The notes beneath the pieces are model-generated. The model made no database searches. It saw nothing but the letters and a program-made list of their open reading frames with translations, and was not told the DNA's origin. From contig CALFZO010000187.1 in NCBI GenBank assembly GCA_937952305.1, positions 1-64,000 on the forward strand: a stretch of 64,000 nucleotides of DNA. Direction: 5' to 3'. Below are positions 44,331-52,487 of the stretch, piece by piece (position 1 is the stretch's first letter; each line of letters opens with the position of its first letter). Made by a program: the position numbers and the translations under genes. Source of the DNA: an uncultured Anaerolineales bacterium. GTDB taxonomy: Bacteria; Chloroflexota; Anaerolineae; Anaerolineales; UBA6663.

Positions 44331-45734
44331 TTACGACGTCTGCTTCTGCGCCCGATACTGCTCCAGGTTCTTGTCGATCTGCTCGATCATCTGCTCGGCC
44401 TTGATCTCTTTCAGGAACAGCGCCTGGGTGGGGACCATCCAGGCCTGGGTCAGGGCTTGATCCCAGTGGTGGCCGTAGTAGTAGACGATGAACGGCGCGG
44501 TGGCGAGGTTCGCCAGCACCTTGTCGATGCCCGGCAGGGTGGCCGGGGCGCTGACGCCCTTGATCGGTGAGATGACAGCCTGTTCCGTGGCCGACTTTTG
44601 CTGGACGTCCTTGGCGGTGCGCCGCTTCAGAAACTCGACCGCGAGCTCCACGTTGACTTTGTGGCTGGTGGACTTGGCCGGGTTGGGGATGTGCATCGCC
44701 TGCGACTGGCCGAACATGGCATTCTGTTCACCTTTGCCGCTCGGGTAGGCCGGGAAGTCAAAAGCGCCCAGGCGGAATCCCTCCGGAATGGCATCCTTCA
44801 TCTCGGAGGTCAGCCAGGAGCCTTGGTGGATCATGGCTGCCTGGCCCTGGAAGAACATCGCCTGGGAGACAGTGAAGTCGGCGGACTCGTAGCCATCCAT
44901 CAGCCAGTCGTTGTCGATCAGCTTCTGGATCTCCTGGGCCGCGGTCAGGAAGCCCGGGTTGTCCGCCAGCTTGGCTTTGCCGTAGGTGACATCGAGCACG
45001 GCTTGTTGGCCGACGACGCGCTGGATGAGGCGGTCCCACCAGTGACAGGTGTAGTAGAAGGTGGGGCCGGAGACGCAGATCGGCTTGACGCCCTTGGACC
45101 GGATCGTCTCGCACAGGTTGAGGAAATCGGGCCAGTTGGTGGCCGGCTCGACACCCAGATCCTCGAAGATCTGCATGTTGTACTGCATCAACATGAGCAC
45201 GAGCTCGAAGGCGACGCCCAGGCGCTTGCCCTTGGTCTTGCTCCCCTCCCGCTGGTCGTAATCCATCCCGTCCAGGGCGCTCAAGAAGGTGTCGCCCCAC
45301 TTCTCGCCGCTGGGCAGGGTGTCCTGCATGTGCGGTGTCAGGTCATAAAGGTAGTCGTTGTCGGCCCACTCCCAGGTCGGGGGAGCCTGGTTGTTGAAGC
45401 GGCCGAAATCCACGTCCAGGGGGTCGCCGGCCTGCCAGCGCAGGACACGCGCCGGGTCGGTGGCGGTGTTGGCGTCGGTGTACTTGATCTGCACATTCGG
45501 GAAATCCTTGATGATGGAGTCCCCGACGGACTTGTGGATATCGAACCACGGCCCTTCGGTGTAGAAGCAGCCGACTTCAATGGAACCCTCGAGTTGCGCG
45601 GCGACTGGGGCGGCCGTGGGCTGCGGGGCCTGGGTGGCGGCCGGGGTGCAGGCCGCCAGGACGCTGCCGGCTGCCGTCACACCCGCCGCCTTCAGAAATT
45701 GGCGGCGCGACACTCCGAATCGGTTCTGAGACAT
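44331..45734 (-). CDS. CUT1 sugar-binding lipoprotein (extracellular solute-binding protein family 1)
   Basis: Substrate receptor of the transporter, 467 aa. A Tat-type signal with SRRQFLK (9-15) is followed by a lipobox ending in Cys29 (VLAAC), so the protein is exported folded and lipid-anchored. A Thr/Pro/Ala linker leads to two lobes typical of family 1. Aromatic-rich sites (WFDIHKS, FYYTCHWWD, FIVYYYGHHWD) fit stacking against a sugar ring. The ligand is unknown; cluster content suggests an amino sugar, cyclitol or oligosaccharide. Confidence 0.93.
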   Translation of the reverse strand: MSQNRFGVSRRQFLKAAGVTAAGSVLAACTPAATQAPQPTAAPVAAQLEGSIEVGCFYTEGPWFDIHKSVGDSIIKDFPNVQIKYTDANTATDPARVLRWQAGDPLDVDFGRFNNQAPPTWEWADNDYLYDLTPHMQDTLPSGEKWGDTFLSALDGMDYDQREGSKTKGKRLGVAFELVLMLMQYNMQIFEDLGVEPATNWPDFLNLCETIRSKGVKPICVSGPTFYYTCHWWDRLIQRVVGQQAVLDVTYGKAKLADNPGFLTAAQEIQKLIDNDWLMDGYESADFTVSQAMFFQGQAAMIHQGSWLTSEMKDAIPEGFRLGAFDFPAYPSGKGEQNAMFGQSQAMHIPNPAKSTSHKVNVELAVEFLKRRTAKDVQQKSATEQAVISPIKGVSAPATLPGIDKVLANLATAPFIVYYYGHHWDQALTQAWMVPTQALFLKEIKAEQMIEQIDKNLEQYRAQKQTS

Positions 45735-45835
45735 GTCCTCGTCCTCCTTGCCCTGTGTAATCTAAGAGAGTCGGATAAACGAACTGCGACGCGAACTCGG
45801 GGCTCTGCTTGGATCGGATGCACCTCCTCTCTGCC

Positions 45836-47404
45836 TTAGCCGTGGAAGCGGTCGGACAACCCGATTGCCCCCGGCTGGAACAGCCGCGGATCCATCGGGC
45901 GCAGCCCTGGCGCGATGGCCGGGCGGAAGCCCATCTGGCCGATCACGTCCCGCTCCATGTCCACACCCGGTGCGACCTCGCGCAGCACCAGGCCGTCCGC
46001 CTCCAGGCCGAAGACAGCCCGCTCGGTGACGTACAGCACCCTCTGACCGCGCTGGCGCGCCCACTCGCCGCTGAAAGTCACATGCTCAACCTGATCCACG
46101 AATTTCGGATGCGCTCCCTCCTGAGCGATGGTCAGCCGGCCGTTGGCCGAGTCGAGGTCGTAGCGCCGCTCGCCAGCGGTGAAGGTGCCGCAGAAGACGA
46201 CGTGCTTGGCGGTCTGCGAGATGTTGATGAAACCCCCGGCGCCCATCAAACGGTTCCCCAACCGGCTGACGTTGACGTTGCCGTGCCGATCGGCCTGGAC
46301 CAAGCCCAGGAAGGCCAGGTCCAACCCGCCGCCGTCGTAGAAGTCGAACTGGTAGGGCTGGTCCACGATCGCTTCGGGGTGCAGGGCTGCGCCAAAGGAC
46401 AGCCCGCCGACCGGCAGGCCGCCGATGGCGCCGGCCTCCACTGTCATGACGATCTGCGATAGCACTCCTTCCTCATGGGCGACCCGCGCGACCCCCTCCG
46501 GCAACCCGATGCCCAGGTTGACGATCGAACCCGGCCGCAGTTCCTGAGCGGCCCGCCGCGCCACGATCTTGCGCTCATCGAGCGGCATGGCCGGCAGGTC
46601 CAGGGGAGAGCCTGAAGGCGGCGCCACATAGCCGGGATTGAACTGCTCGCCGAAGGTCTGCCAGTGCTGGCCGGGGTCGGCGACCACGACGGCATCGACC
46701 AGGATGCCCGGGATGTGGACGTCCTTGGGGTTCAGGCTGCCGACCGGCACAATCTGCTCCACCTGTGCCAGGACGAGCCCGCCGGAGTTGCGCACGGCCT
46801 GGGCGATGGAGAGGCTTTCCAGGGTCAACGCCTCGCGCTCCAGGCGCAGGTTGCCGTGCTCGTCCGCCGTCGTGCCGCGCACCAGCCCCGCCTGGATCGG
46901 GAAGGCGTGGTAGAACAGCCATTCGCGTCCGGCCAGGCGCACCACTTCCACCAGGTCCTCGGTCGTGCGCGCGTTCAGTTTGCCGCCGCCCCGGCGCGGG
47001 TCTACGAATGTGTGCAGGCCGATGTGGGTAAGCGTGCCGGGCTTGCCGGCAGCGATGTCCCGATACAGGTGCGTGATCACACCTTGCGGCAGGTTGTAGG
47101 CTTCGATGGCGCCGGCCAGGGCCAGCTGCCCCAGCCAGGGCGCCAGGTTCCAGTGCCCGCCGACCACGCGCCGGACCAGGCCGGGATGGGCCAGGTGGTT
47201 CAGGCCCCGCTCGCGGCCGTCGCCCTGGCCGGCGGCGTATACCAAGGTCAGGTCGCGCGGTTGGCCGGTGGCCAGGTAGCGCTTTTCCAGGGCCGCGCTC
47301 AAGGCTTCCGGGTGGCCGATGCCGACGAAACCGCCGGTGGCGAGGGTGGCCCCGTCGGGGATCAGACCCACAGCCTTCTCGGCGGACAGAACCTTGGAGG
47401 GCAT
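45836..47404 (-). CDS. family I CoA-transferase, fused alpha-beta subunits (YdiF/acetate-CoA type)
   Basis: It transfers CoA between acyl groups. Of 522 aa, the first half is the alpha subunit (SAEKAVGLIPDGATLATGGFVGIGHP) and the second the beta subunit (LGIGLPEGVARVA), with the catalytic Glu in TVEAGAIGGLPVGG (about 324). Members use propionate, acetate or acetoacetate. Its place in a sugar island suggests activation of a short acid released from the substrate. ATG 47404 is the family start. Confidence 0.9.
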   Translation of the reverse strand: MPSKVLSAEKAVGLIPDGATLATGGFVGIGHPEALSAALEKRYLATGQPRDLTLVYAAGQGDGRERGLNHLAHPGLVRRVVGGHWNLAPWLGQLALAGAIEAYNLPQGVITHLYRDIAAGKPGTLTHIGLHTFVDPRRGGGKLNARTTEDLVEVVRLAGREWLFYHAFPIQAGLVRGTTADEHGNLRLEREALTLESLSIAQAVRNSGGLVLAQVEQIVPVGSLNPKDVHIPGILVDAVVVADPGQHWQTFGEQFNPGYVAPPSGSPLDLPAMPLDERKIVARRAAQELRPGSIVNLGIGLPEGVARVAHEEGVLSQIVMTVEAGAIGGLPVGGLSFGAALHPEAIVDQPYQFDFYDGGGLDLAFLGLVQADRHGNVNVSRLGNRLMGAGGFINISQTAKHVVFCGTFTAGERRYDLDSANGRLTIAQEGAHPKFVDQVEHVTFSGEWARQRGQRVLYVTERAVFGLEADGLVLREVAPGVDMERDVIGQMGFRPAIAPGLRPMDPRLFQPGAIGLSDRFHG

Positions 47405-47412
47405 CCTGGACC

Positions 47413-48072
47413 TCAAGCTTCCATGACGATGGCGCGGCACGGAGCCGCGCAGACGCCCCGCACTTTGAGGGGCAGGGTGATCAGCTGGACGCGCGGCCGG
47501 CTGATGGCGGACAGATTGACGAGCGGGGCCAGCAGCAGCGTCTCGGACTGGAAGAAGCGCGGGAAGAAGTGCTGCGGGTCATACCGACCGTCCCATAAGG
47601 GTGAGTCGCAGCCGAGCAAGCCCACGGATTGGGCCAGGATCCAATCGATGGCTTCGCCGGTGAAATGCGGTGGGTCGCGCAGGAAATCCGGCGCGTGCCA
47701 GTGCGCGTCCCAGCCGGTGCCGATCAGCAGGCTGTCGCCGGGCCGGAGCGTCTCGCCGACCGCCTGCAGCGCCGCGCGTACACCGGCGCCGGTGATGTGC
47801 TCGCCGGCGCCCAGCGGGATCTGGAGCACTACGGCCTCGGTGATCAGGCGCTCCAGCGGCAGCGCGTCGACCTTGATCCGCTCTGGGTCCATGTGCGCGG
47901 CGGTCTCCAGGTAGGTGGAGGCCTGCATCGGCGTGAAGAGCGTCTGCGCGTACACCGGGTAGGGCAGGAACGGCAGGGTTGGCAGTTCGGCCACCTCCAC
48001 CAGCGGGAAGGGGTTGCCGTCCACCGCCCACAAATGCTGTTCCAGCGCCCCGCCGATGTCGATCAGTCTCAC
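47413..48072 (-). CDS. cyclase-family (kynurenine formamidase-like) hydrolase with altered metal motif
   Basis: A 219-aa protein of the cyclase fold used by arylformamidases. The usual HxGTHxDxPxH metal motif is degenerate: MQASTYLETAAHMDPE keeps a later His and Asp but lacks the first His and the GTH. Later RPGDSLLIGTGWDAHW, FLRDPPHFTGEAIDWI and LLGCDSPLWD are family-like. It could use a different metal site or be a binding protein. It is 8 bp from the CoA-transferase gene. Confidence 0.72.
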   Translation of the reverse strand: MRLIDIGGALEQHLWAVDGNPFPLVEVAELPTLPFLPYPVYAQTLFTPMQASTYLETAAHMDPERIKVDALPLERLITEAVVLQIPLGAGEHITGAGVRAALQAVGETLRPGDSLLIGTGWDAHWHAPDFLRDPPHFTGEAIDWILAQSVGLLGCDSPLWDGRYDPQHFFPRFFQSETLLLAPLVNLSAISRPRVQLITLPLKVRGVCAAPCRAIVMEA

Positions 48073-48083
48073 CGGAACCTCGC

Positions 48084-49013
48084 TCAGTGCATTTCCGCTT
48101 CCACTTTGCCGAGGGCCGGCCGGTAGAAGTGGAAGTGGACGTTAGGATGGTCCGCCAGCAGTGACATGGGTACAGCGCTGTCCGGCAGGCGCTTGGAGAT
48201 CATCAGCGTGGTCAGGCGCATGCCGAACGGGTTGTCGTGCATGCCGGCGTGCCAGATGGAGACCTTCTCCGCTTTCCAGGTCTCCACCGGCCCCACCGAA
48301 GCCGCCTGCGTTGGGACCATCGACACATTGCCGCCACCGGAGGTGCGGGCGTTCTGGATGACCGTCATGGGGTGCAGGTCCACGACGCGGGCCTTGAGCT
48401 GGCGATACTCCGCTGGCGTGGGGGGCGCGTCCTGATACGCGCCCGCGCGCTGCGGCGGATCGTTGAAGGCCCAGTGCTTCACCTCGCCCTGGCCGCCCTG
48501 CATGACGACGCAGCGGATGGAGTCATAGCTGGCGCTATAGGCCGCCAGGTCGCCGGTAGGGAAGTGCAGGTGCGCGTCCGGCATGCGCAGGGCCGGGTCG
48601 ATGCGCCGGAAGCACAGGTCCAGGTCGGCCTTGGCGAAGGAGAGCGGATGGCTGACGGGCACCGGCCGACCATCTTCCACCCATTCGTCCATGCCCCAGA
48701 AGTGGGCGTCGTGCAGCTTGAGACCCAGGGCATTGACGATGCGGGCGACCAGCGGCAGCTGCTCGGTGGGGCCGATCGGCCCGCAGATGCCGGCCGGCGC
48801 GCCGGGCCGAGCCTGCCGCCAGGCGGAGATGTATTCCAGGGCCTCCGCCAGGTAGAAGTCCTCCAGGGTGTCGTAGAACGATATCTGGAAGCCGGGTCGC
48901 GCCAACTGCCCCAGATCCTTCTCCTCCAGCCGGGCGGCGTCGGCGATGAGCGCCGGGTCCAGAGTGGTGTAATCCCACCAACCGGGCGCAACTTTGCTGA
49001 TTGGGCGAGCCAT
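48084..49013 (-). CDS. glucosamine-6-phosphate deaminase-like protein (NagB family)
   Basis: A 309-aa member of the NagB/6-phosphogluconolactonase fold. GMDEW matches the NMDEY active-site Asp and EVKHWAFNDPP matches the catalytic GHIAFNEP His. The phosphate loop is modified (GICGPIGPTEQLPL), so the sugar may be unphosphorylated or phosphorylated elsewhere. NagB enzymes isomerise and deaminate amino-sugar phosphates. ATG 49013 is used. The PIG-L deacetylase gene is next upstream, the same pair of activities as NagA/NagB. Confidence 0.82.
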   Translation of the reverse strand: MARPISKVAPGWWDYTTLDPALIADAARLEEKDLGQLARPGFQISFYDTLEDFYLAEALEYISAWRQARPGAPAGICGPIGPTEQLPLVARIVNALGLKLHDAHFWGMDEWVEDGRPVPVSHPLSFAKADLDLCFRRIDPALRMPDAHLHFPTGDLAAYSASYDSIRCVVMQGGQGEVKHWAFNDPPQRAGAYQDAPPTPAEYRQLKARVVDLHPMTVIQNARTSGGGNVSMVPTQAASVGPVETWKAEKVSIWHAGMHDNPFGMRLTTLMISKRLPDSAVPMSLLADHPNVHFHFYRPALGKVEAEMH

Positions 49014-49047
49014 CGTTGTCCTCCCTCCGGTGAGTGCGAGTGTTCGG

Positions 49048-49875
49048 TCAGGACGCCGGCCCGGCCTCCAGGCCGCGCGCATAGTTCGGGTCGATCCAGT
49101 AAGCAGGCCCGAGCAGGGCGCCCAGCGGGTCGACGTCGGCGGCGCTGAAGCCCAGGTGCGAGTGCCGGCGCCAGCCCTCGGCGTATTCGAAAGATCTGCT
49201 CAGGCGGCCCACCTGGCGGCACATGGCCTCCATCTCGTGCAGGTAGGAGTCCATTCCCTGGCTGACGTCGAGCCAGGTCTTCTGGGTCTCGTGCCGGCTG
49301 AGCATGGCGCGCTTGCGCGCGAGCACCGCGCCGACGTCCACATAGCTCTCCGGCTGGATGACGCGGCGCAGCCCGTCGCGCAGGCCGTGCGGCAGCGCGT
49401 GGTACAGCGCCACGTCGCCGCCCCACGCCGGAGCCGCGGGCTCGGCGGGGTAGTTGCGCATGCCGCGGGCGAAGGCCGCAGTGACCACCAGCCGACAGGT
49501 GTTGGTGTGGTCCTCCATGTAATCCTGGGGCGAGTGGGTAAAGATGAGGTCGGGCCGGACGGCGCGGATCACGGCCGCCACGCGAGCCAGCAGGTCCGGC
49601 GTGTAGAAGATACTCAAGTCGTCGGTGATGGCCGGATGGACCGTGGCGCCGGCTTCACGGGCCGAGGCGCGGGCCTCCTCGGCGCGCAGGCGCACGATCT
49701 CGTCCCGATCGTGGACGGCGGTGCCGCAGCTGCCGTTGGCCAGGTTCCACATGTGGATCTCGACGCCGGCGTCCTTCAGGCGCAGCAGCGTGCCGGCCAT
49801 CATGAACTCGATGTCGTCCGGATGGGCGGCAATGGCGAGGGCGGTCAGACGTTTCAGCGGCGCTTGTTCAGGCAT
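49048..49875 (-). CDS. PIG-L / LmbE-family deacetylase
   Basis: A zinc-dependent N-deacetylase of 275 aa. AHPDDIEFMMAGTL holds the His-Pro-Asp-Asp metal and base motif (about 18-31). The third ligand is His in MEDHTNTC, where the family has HxDH or HxNH. PIG-L enzymes remove N-acetyl groups from GlcNAc-linked compounds such as GlcNAc-PI, GlcNAc-malate in bacillithiol, or diacetylchitobiose. Its neighbours (NagB-like and a TIM-barrel isomerase) fit amino-sugar breakdown. Confidence 0.88.
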   Translation of the reverse strand: MPEQAPLKRLTALAIAAHPDDIEFMMAGTLLRLKDAGVEIHMWNLANGSCGTAVHDRDEIVRLRAEEARASAREAGATVHPAITDDLSIFYTPDLLARVAAVIRAVRPDLIFTHSPQDYMEDHTNTCRLVVTAAFARGMRNYPAEPAAPAWGGDVALYHALPHGLRDGLRRVIQPESYVDVGAVLARKRAMLSRHETQKTWLDVSQGMDSYLHEMEAMCRQVGRLSRSFEYAEGWRRHSHLGFSAADVDPLGALLGPAYWIDPNYARGLEAGPAS

Positions 49876-49878
49876 GCC

Positions 49879-50736
49879 TCAGCTTCCCCAGCATTGCTCA
49901 ATCGTGCGCAGGGCGGCGGCGGCCTTCTCCGCGGCGCCGACGCGGCCCGGGACGATCTCGGCCGTGAACGGGCCGGCGTAGCCGACCCGCGCGCAGGCGC
50001 GCAGCACGGCCGCGAAGTCCACGTCGCCGGCCAGCAGGTCCACAAAACCGTCCAGGTTACCCACCGCCACGCGGAAGTCCTTCAGGTGCACGGCCAGCAG
50101 GCGCGGCCCCAGGATGTCGATCCAGTGCTCGGGATGCCCATAGAGCATGACGTTGCCGACGTCGAAGTAGGCGCCGACCCAGGGCGAGGCGAACGAGTCG
50201 ATGAAGGCGCGCATCTCCAGCGGGCTGAGCAGGAAACGATTCCAGACGTTCTCGACCCCGATCTTCACGCCCAGCCGCTCGGCTGTGGGCAGCAGGCGCG
50301 CCAGCGCTTCGCGCGCCCAGGCCTCCACGCGGTCGTAGGGCTGCGGCGCGAACTCGGGCACGAACACGGCCGAGACCATGCCCGGGATGTACAGGATCGT
50401 CTCGACGCCCAGGCCGGCCGCGATCTCCAGCACCTTCTCGTAGTTGCGGACCGCCTGGTCCCGCACGGCGGGATCGGGGTGGGTGGGCGACGCGCCCCAG
50501 GCCAACCCGGAGGCCAGCGTAATCAGGCGCAGCCCCTGCGCGGCGGCCTCGCGGCGCACGCGTTCGACCTCGGCCGGCGTGGTGGTCAGCGAAATCAGGC
50601 CCTGCGCCTCGACCGTGAGCTCGAAGCAGTCAAAGCCCAGGGCGCGCGCCTGGCGCAGAGCCTCCACGGGATCACAAGGCGCCCCGTCGGCGGCGGGAGG
50701 GAAGGCCCAGTAATTGAGGCCCTTCAGCATCGTCAT
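49879..50736 (-). CDS. sugar phosphate isomerase/epimerase (AP endonuclease 2-like TIM barrel), copy A
   Basis: A 285-aa xylose-isomerase-like TIM barrel. Metal and catalytic positions are visible: GVENVWNRF (Glu), GAYFDVGNVMLYGHP (Asp), LLAVHLKDFR (His, Lys) and FTAEIVPG (Glu). Relatives include IolE, IolI, UlaE and D-psicose epimerases. It lies 3 bp upstream of the PIG-L gene and follows the triplicated family genes, so it is one transcription unit with them. Confidence 0.86.
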   Translation of the reverse strand: MTMLKGLNYWAFPPAADGAPCDPVEALRQARALGFDCFELTVEAQGLISLTTTPAEVERVRREAAAQGLRLITLASGLAWGASPTHPDPAVRDQAVRNYEKVLEIAAGLGVETILYIPGMVSAVFVPEFAPQPYDRVEAWAREALARLLPTAERLGVKIGVENVWNRFLLSPLEMRAFIDSFASPWVGAYFDVGNVMLYGHPEHWIDILGPRLLAVHLKDFRVAVGNLDGFVDLLAGDVDFAAVLRACARVGYAGPFTAEIVPGRVGAAEKAAAALRTIEQCWGS

Positions 50737-50744
50737 CCTCTGAC

Positions 50745-52487
50745 TCAGGCGGTCACACGCACGCTGCCGGTGAAGGGCGGCGCGTCCACAAAGCGCTGGT
50801 GGATCTGGCCGTCCTGTTCAGTGAACAGAGACAGGCTGGTGGTCAGTGTGGCCTGGCCGGCCAAGTCGGCGGTGACGGCCCCGCCGGCGTCCACGGCCAC
50901 GGCGGTCAGGCGCGAGTTGGCGAGACAGCGGGCGTATTCGCCGATGTACTCGTAGGTGCGGTGGGTATAGCGGTGTTTGGCCAGGCCGCGGTCGATCAGG
51001 GTCAACACCTCGTCCAGTTCGCGCATGGACAGCACTGCGAGGCGCTGCTCGTGCGTCATCAGTTCGCCATAGAACAGGCTGTCCAGGCCTTGGCGCATCT
51101 GGGCCAGGGCCTGGTACGCGGCGCCCTCCAGGTGGTTGCCGGCCGGGTGCTCGTCCCAGAAGATGGTGTGGCCCCACAGGAAGTCCACGGCGATCAGGGG
51201 CGCGCCGGTCATCTGGCGCGGCTTGAGCCGGGCGGTGGCTACGAAGAACTCCGGCGCGCCGGGCTGGGTGTCGAAGACGAAGCCGATGTTGTGGTAGGGG
51301 GCCGGGTCGGTCCACGGACGCCGCGTGGCTTCCGGCTCAAACCAGGCCTGGCCGTGCGGCATGGTGGTGGCCAGGAACTCAATCCCGCGTTCGCGCAGAT
51401 AGGGCAGGGCGTTCAGGCCGATCTCGCCAAAGTGGGCGTTGAGCGAACGGCTGGGTTGGAGCCCCCAGGCTCTGAAAGTCTCGTCGTAGCGGCGGAAGTT
51501 TTCGGCCACCACCGCATCCGGCCAGGCGCGGCGGTTGGCGTGGTCGTAAAAAATCTGGTGGTCGTAGGCAAAGCCGTGTGCGGCCACCGTGATCAGGCCG
51601 GCATCGGCTTTGGCCTTGAGCGCCTGCGAGCCCTGGCCCTTGACGTCGTGCATGACCTTGTCTACGTCGTTCAGGTACACGCCGACATGCGGGAGGTAGC
51701 CGTGGTCGTTGAAGACGTCCAGGTAGCGGAAATGGTTGTAAGACGAGCTGGCGTCGTCGAGCACGAAGGTGACGAACGGCGGCATGGCGCGCATCACGAA
51801 TGGTTTGCGCGCTGCCCAGACCAGGCCCTTCCAGAACAGGTCATCCAGCCCCATGGCGTGGCCGAGGTGCGTTTGGCGCCAGACGTCGACGGCCAGTGTC
51901 CAGGCCACGACGCGGCCGCGACCGTAGGGGCGGGCGACGAGCGCCGGCCACTGGTCGGCGGTGACCAGCAGGACGTCCTCCGGCGCGCCGAAGCCTGGCC
52001 CGTCCACGCGGCACACGGCCACGGGCTGGCTAAAGACGACGGTTTCGCCGCGTTCGCGTGTAGCCGTGATGAAGTGGTCATCGCGCGCCAGCCGGACGCA
52101 GTCCCGGTTGACGGCGATGGCCCGGCCGGCGACTCCGAGCACTTCGCGCAAGGCGGCGGGGTAGGCAGCCAGACCACCGTCGAAGCAGACCAGACCCAGG
52201 CCAGCCCGCACCGCGTCGCGCACGTAACCGGCTTCGGTCTCGCTCAGGCGGTCGCCCAGGCCGGCCTGGGCCAGCACCAGGGCCGGCAGCGTGCCGAGCG
52301 CCTCGGGCGTCAGGCGCGCCTGGCCCAGGTCCAGCACGCGGTAGGGCAGGCCGAAATGCTGCAGGGCCGCGAAGATCGTCTCGCCCACGGCCGGCCAGCC
52401 GGCGGGCGCAGTCGAGTCCACCACCACGCCCAGGCAACCATTGCCCGTGGACTGGGCCTCTGGCCAGGCGAGCGCTTTGATCAACAT
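50745..52487 (-). CDS. uncharacterised GATase1-like + polysaccharide-deacetylase-like protein, copy 1
   Basis: I do not recognise a named family for the whole 580-aa protein. The N-terminal 210 residues look like a class-I glutamine-amidotransferase-like fold of the ThuA/DUF4350 type without a clear nucleophile Cys (GLGLVCFDGGLAAYP, RPYGRGRVVAWTL). At about 245 a NodB-like deacetylase domain starts (VTFVLDDASSSYNHFRYL, compare the TFDDG motif 1). It also has AAHGFAYDHQIFYDHA (His cluster, compare motif 2 HxxxH) and NAHFGEIGLNALPYLRERG. A C-terminal beta region (about 510-580) may be a carbohydrate-binding module. There is no signal peptide. The start at 52487 overlaps the stop of copy 2 by 7 bp. 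Confidence 0.72.
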   Translation of the reverse strand: MLIKALAWPEAQSTGNGCLGVVVDSTAPAGWPAVGETIFAALQHFGLPYRVLDLGQARLTPEALGTLPALVLAQAGLGDRLSETEAGYVRDAVRAGLGLVCFDGGLAAYPAALREVLGVAGRAIAVNRDCVRLARDDHFITATRERGETVVFSQPVAVCRVDGPGFGAPEDVLLVTADQWPALVARPYGRGRVVAWTLAVDVWRQTHLGHAMGLDDLFWKGLVWAARKPFVMRAMPPFVTFVLDDASSSYNHFRYLDVFNDHGYLPHVGVYLNDVDKVMHDVKGQGSQALKAKADAGLITVAAHGFAYDHQIFYDHANRRAWPDAVVAENFRRYDETFRAWGLQPSRSLNAHFGEIGLNALPYLRERGIEFLATTMPHGQAWFEPEATRRPWTDPAPYHNIGFVFDTQPGAPEFFVATARLKPRQMTGAPLIAVDFLWGHTIFWDEHPAGNHLEGAAYQALAQMRQGLDSLFYGELMTHEQRLAVLSMRELDEVLTLIDRGLAKHRYTHRTYEYIGEYARCLANSRLTAVAVDAGGAVTADLAGQATLTTSLSLFTEQDGQIHQRFVDAPPFTGSVRVTA

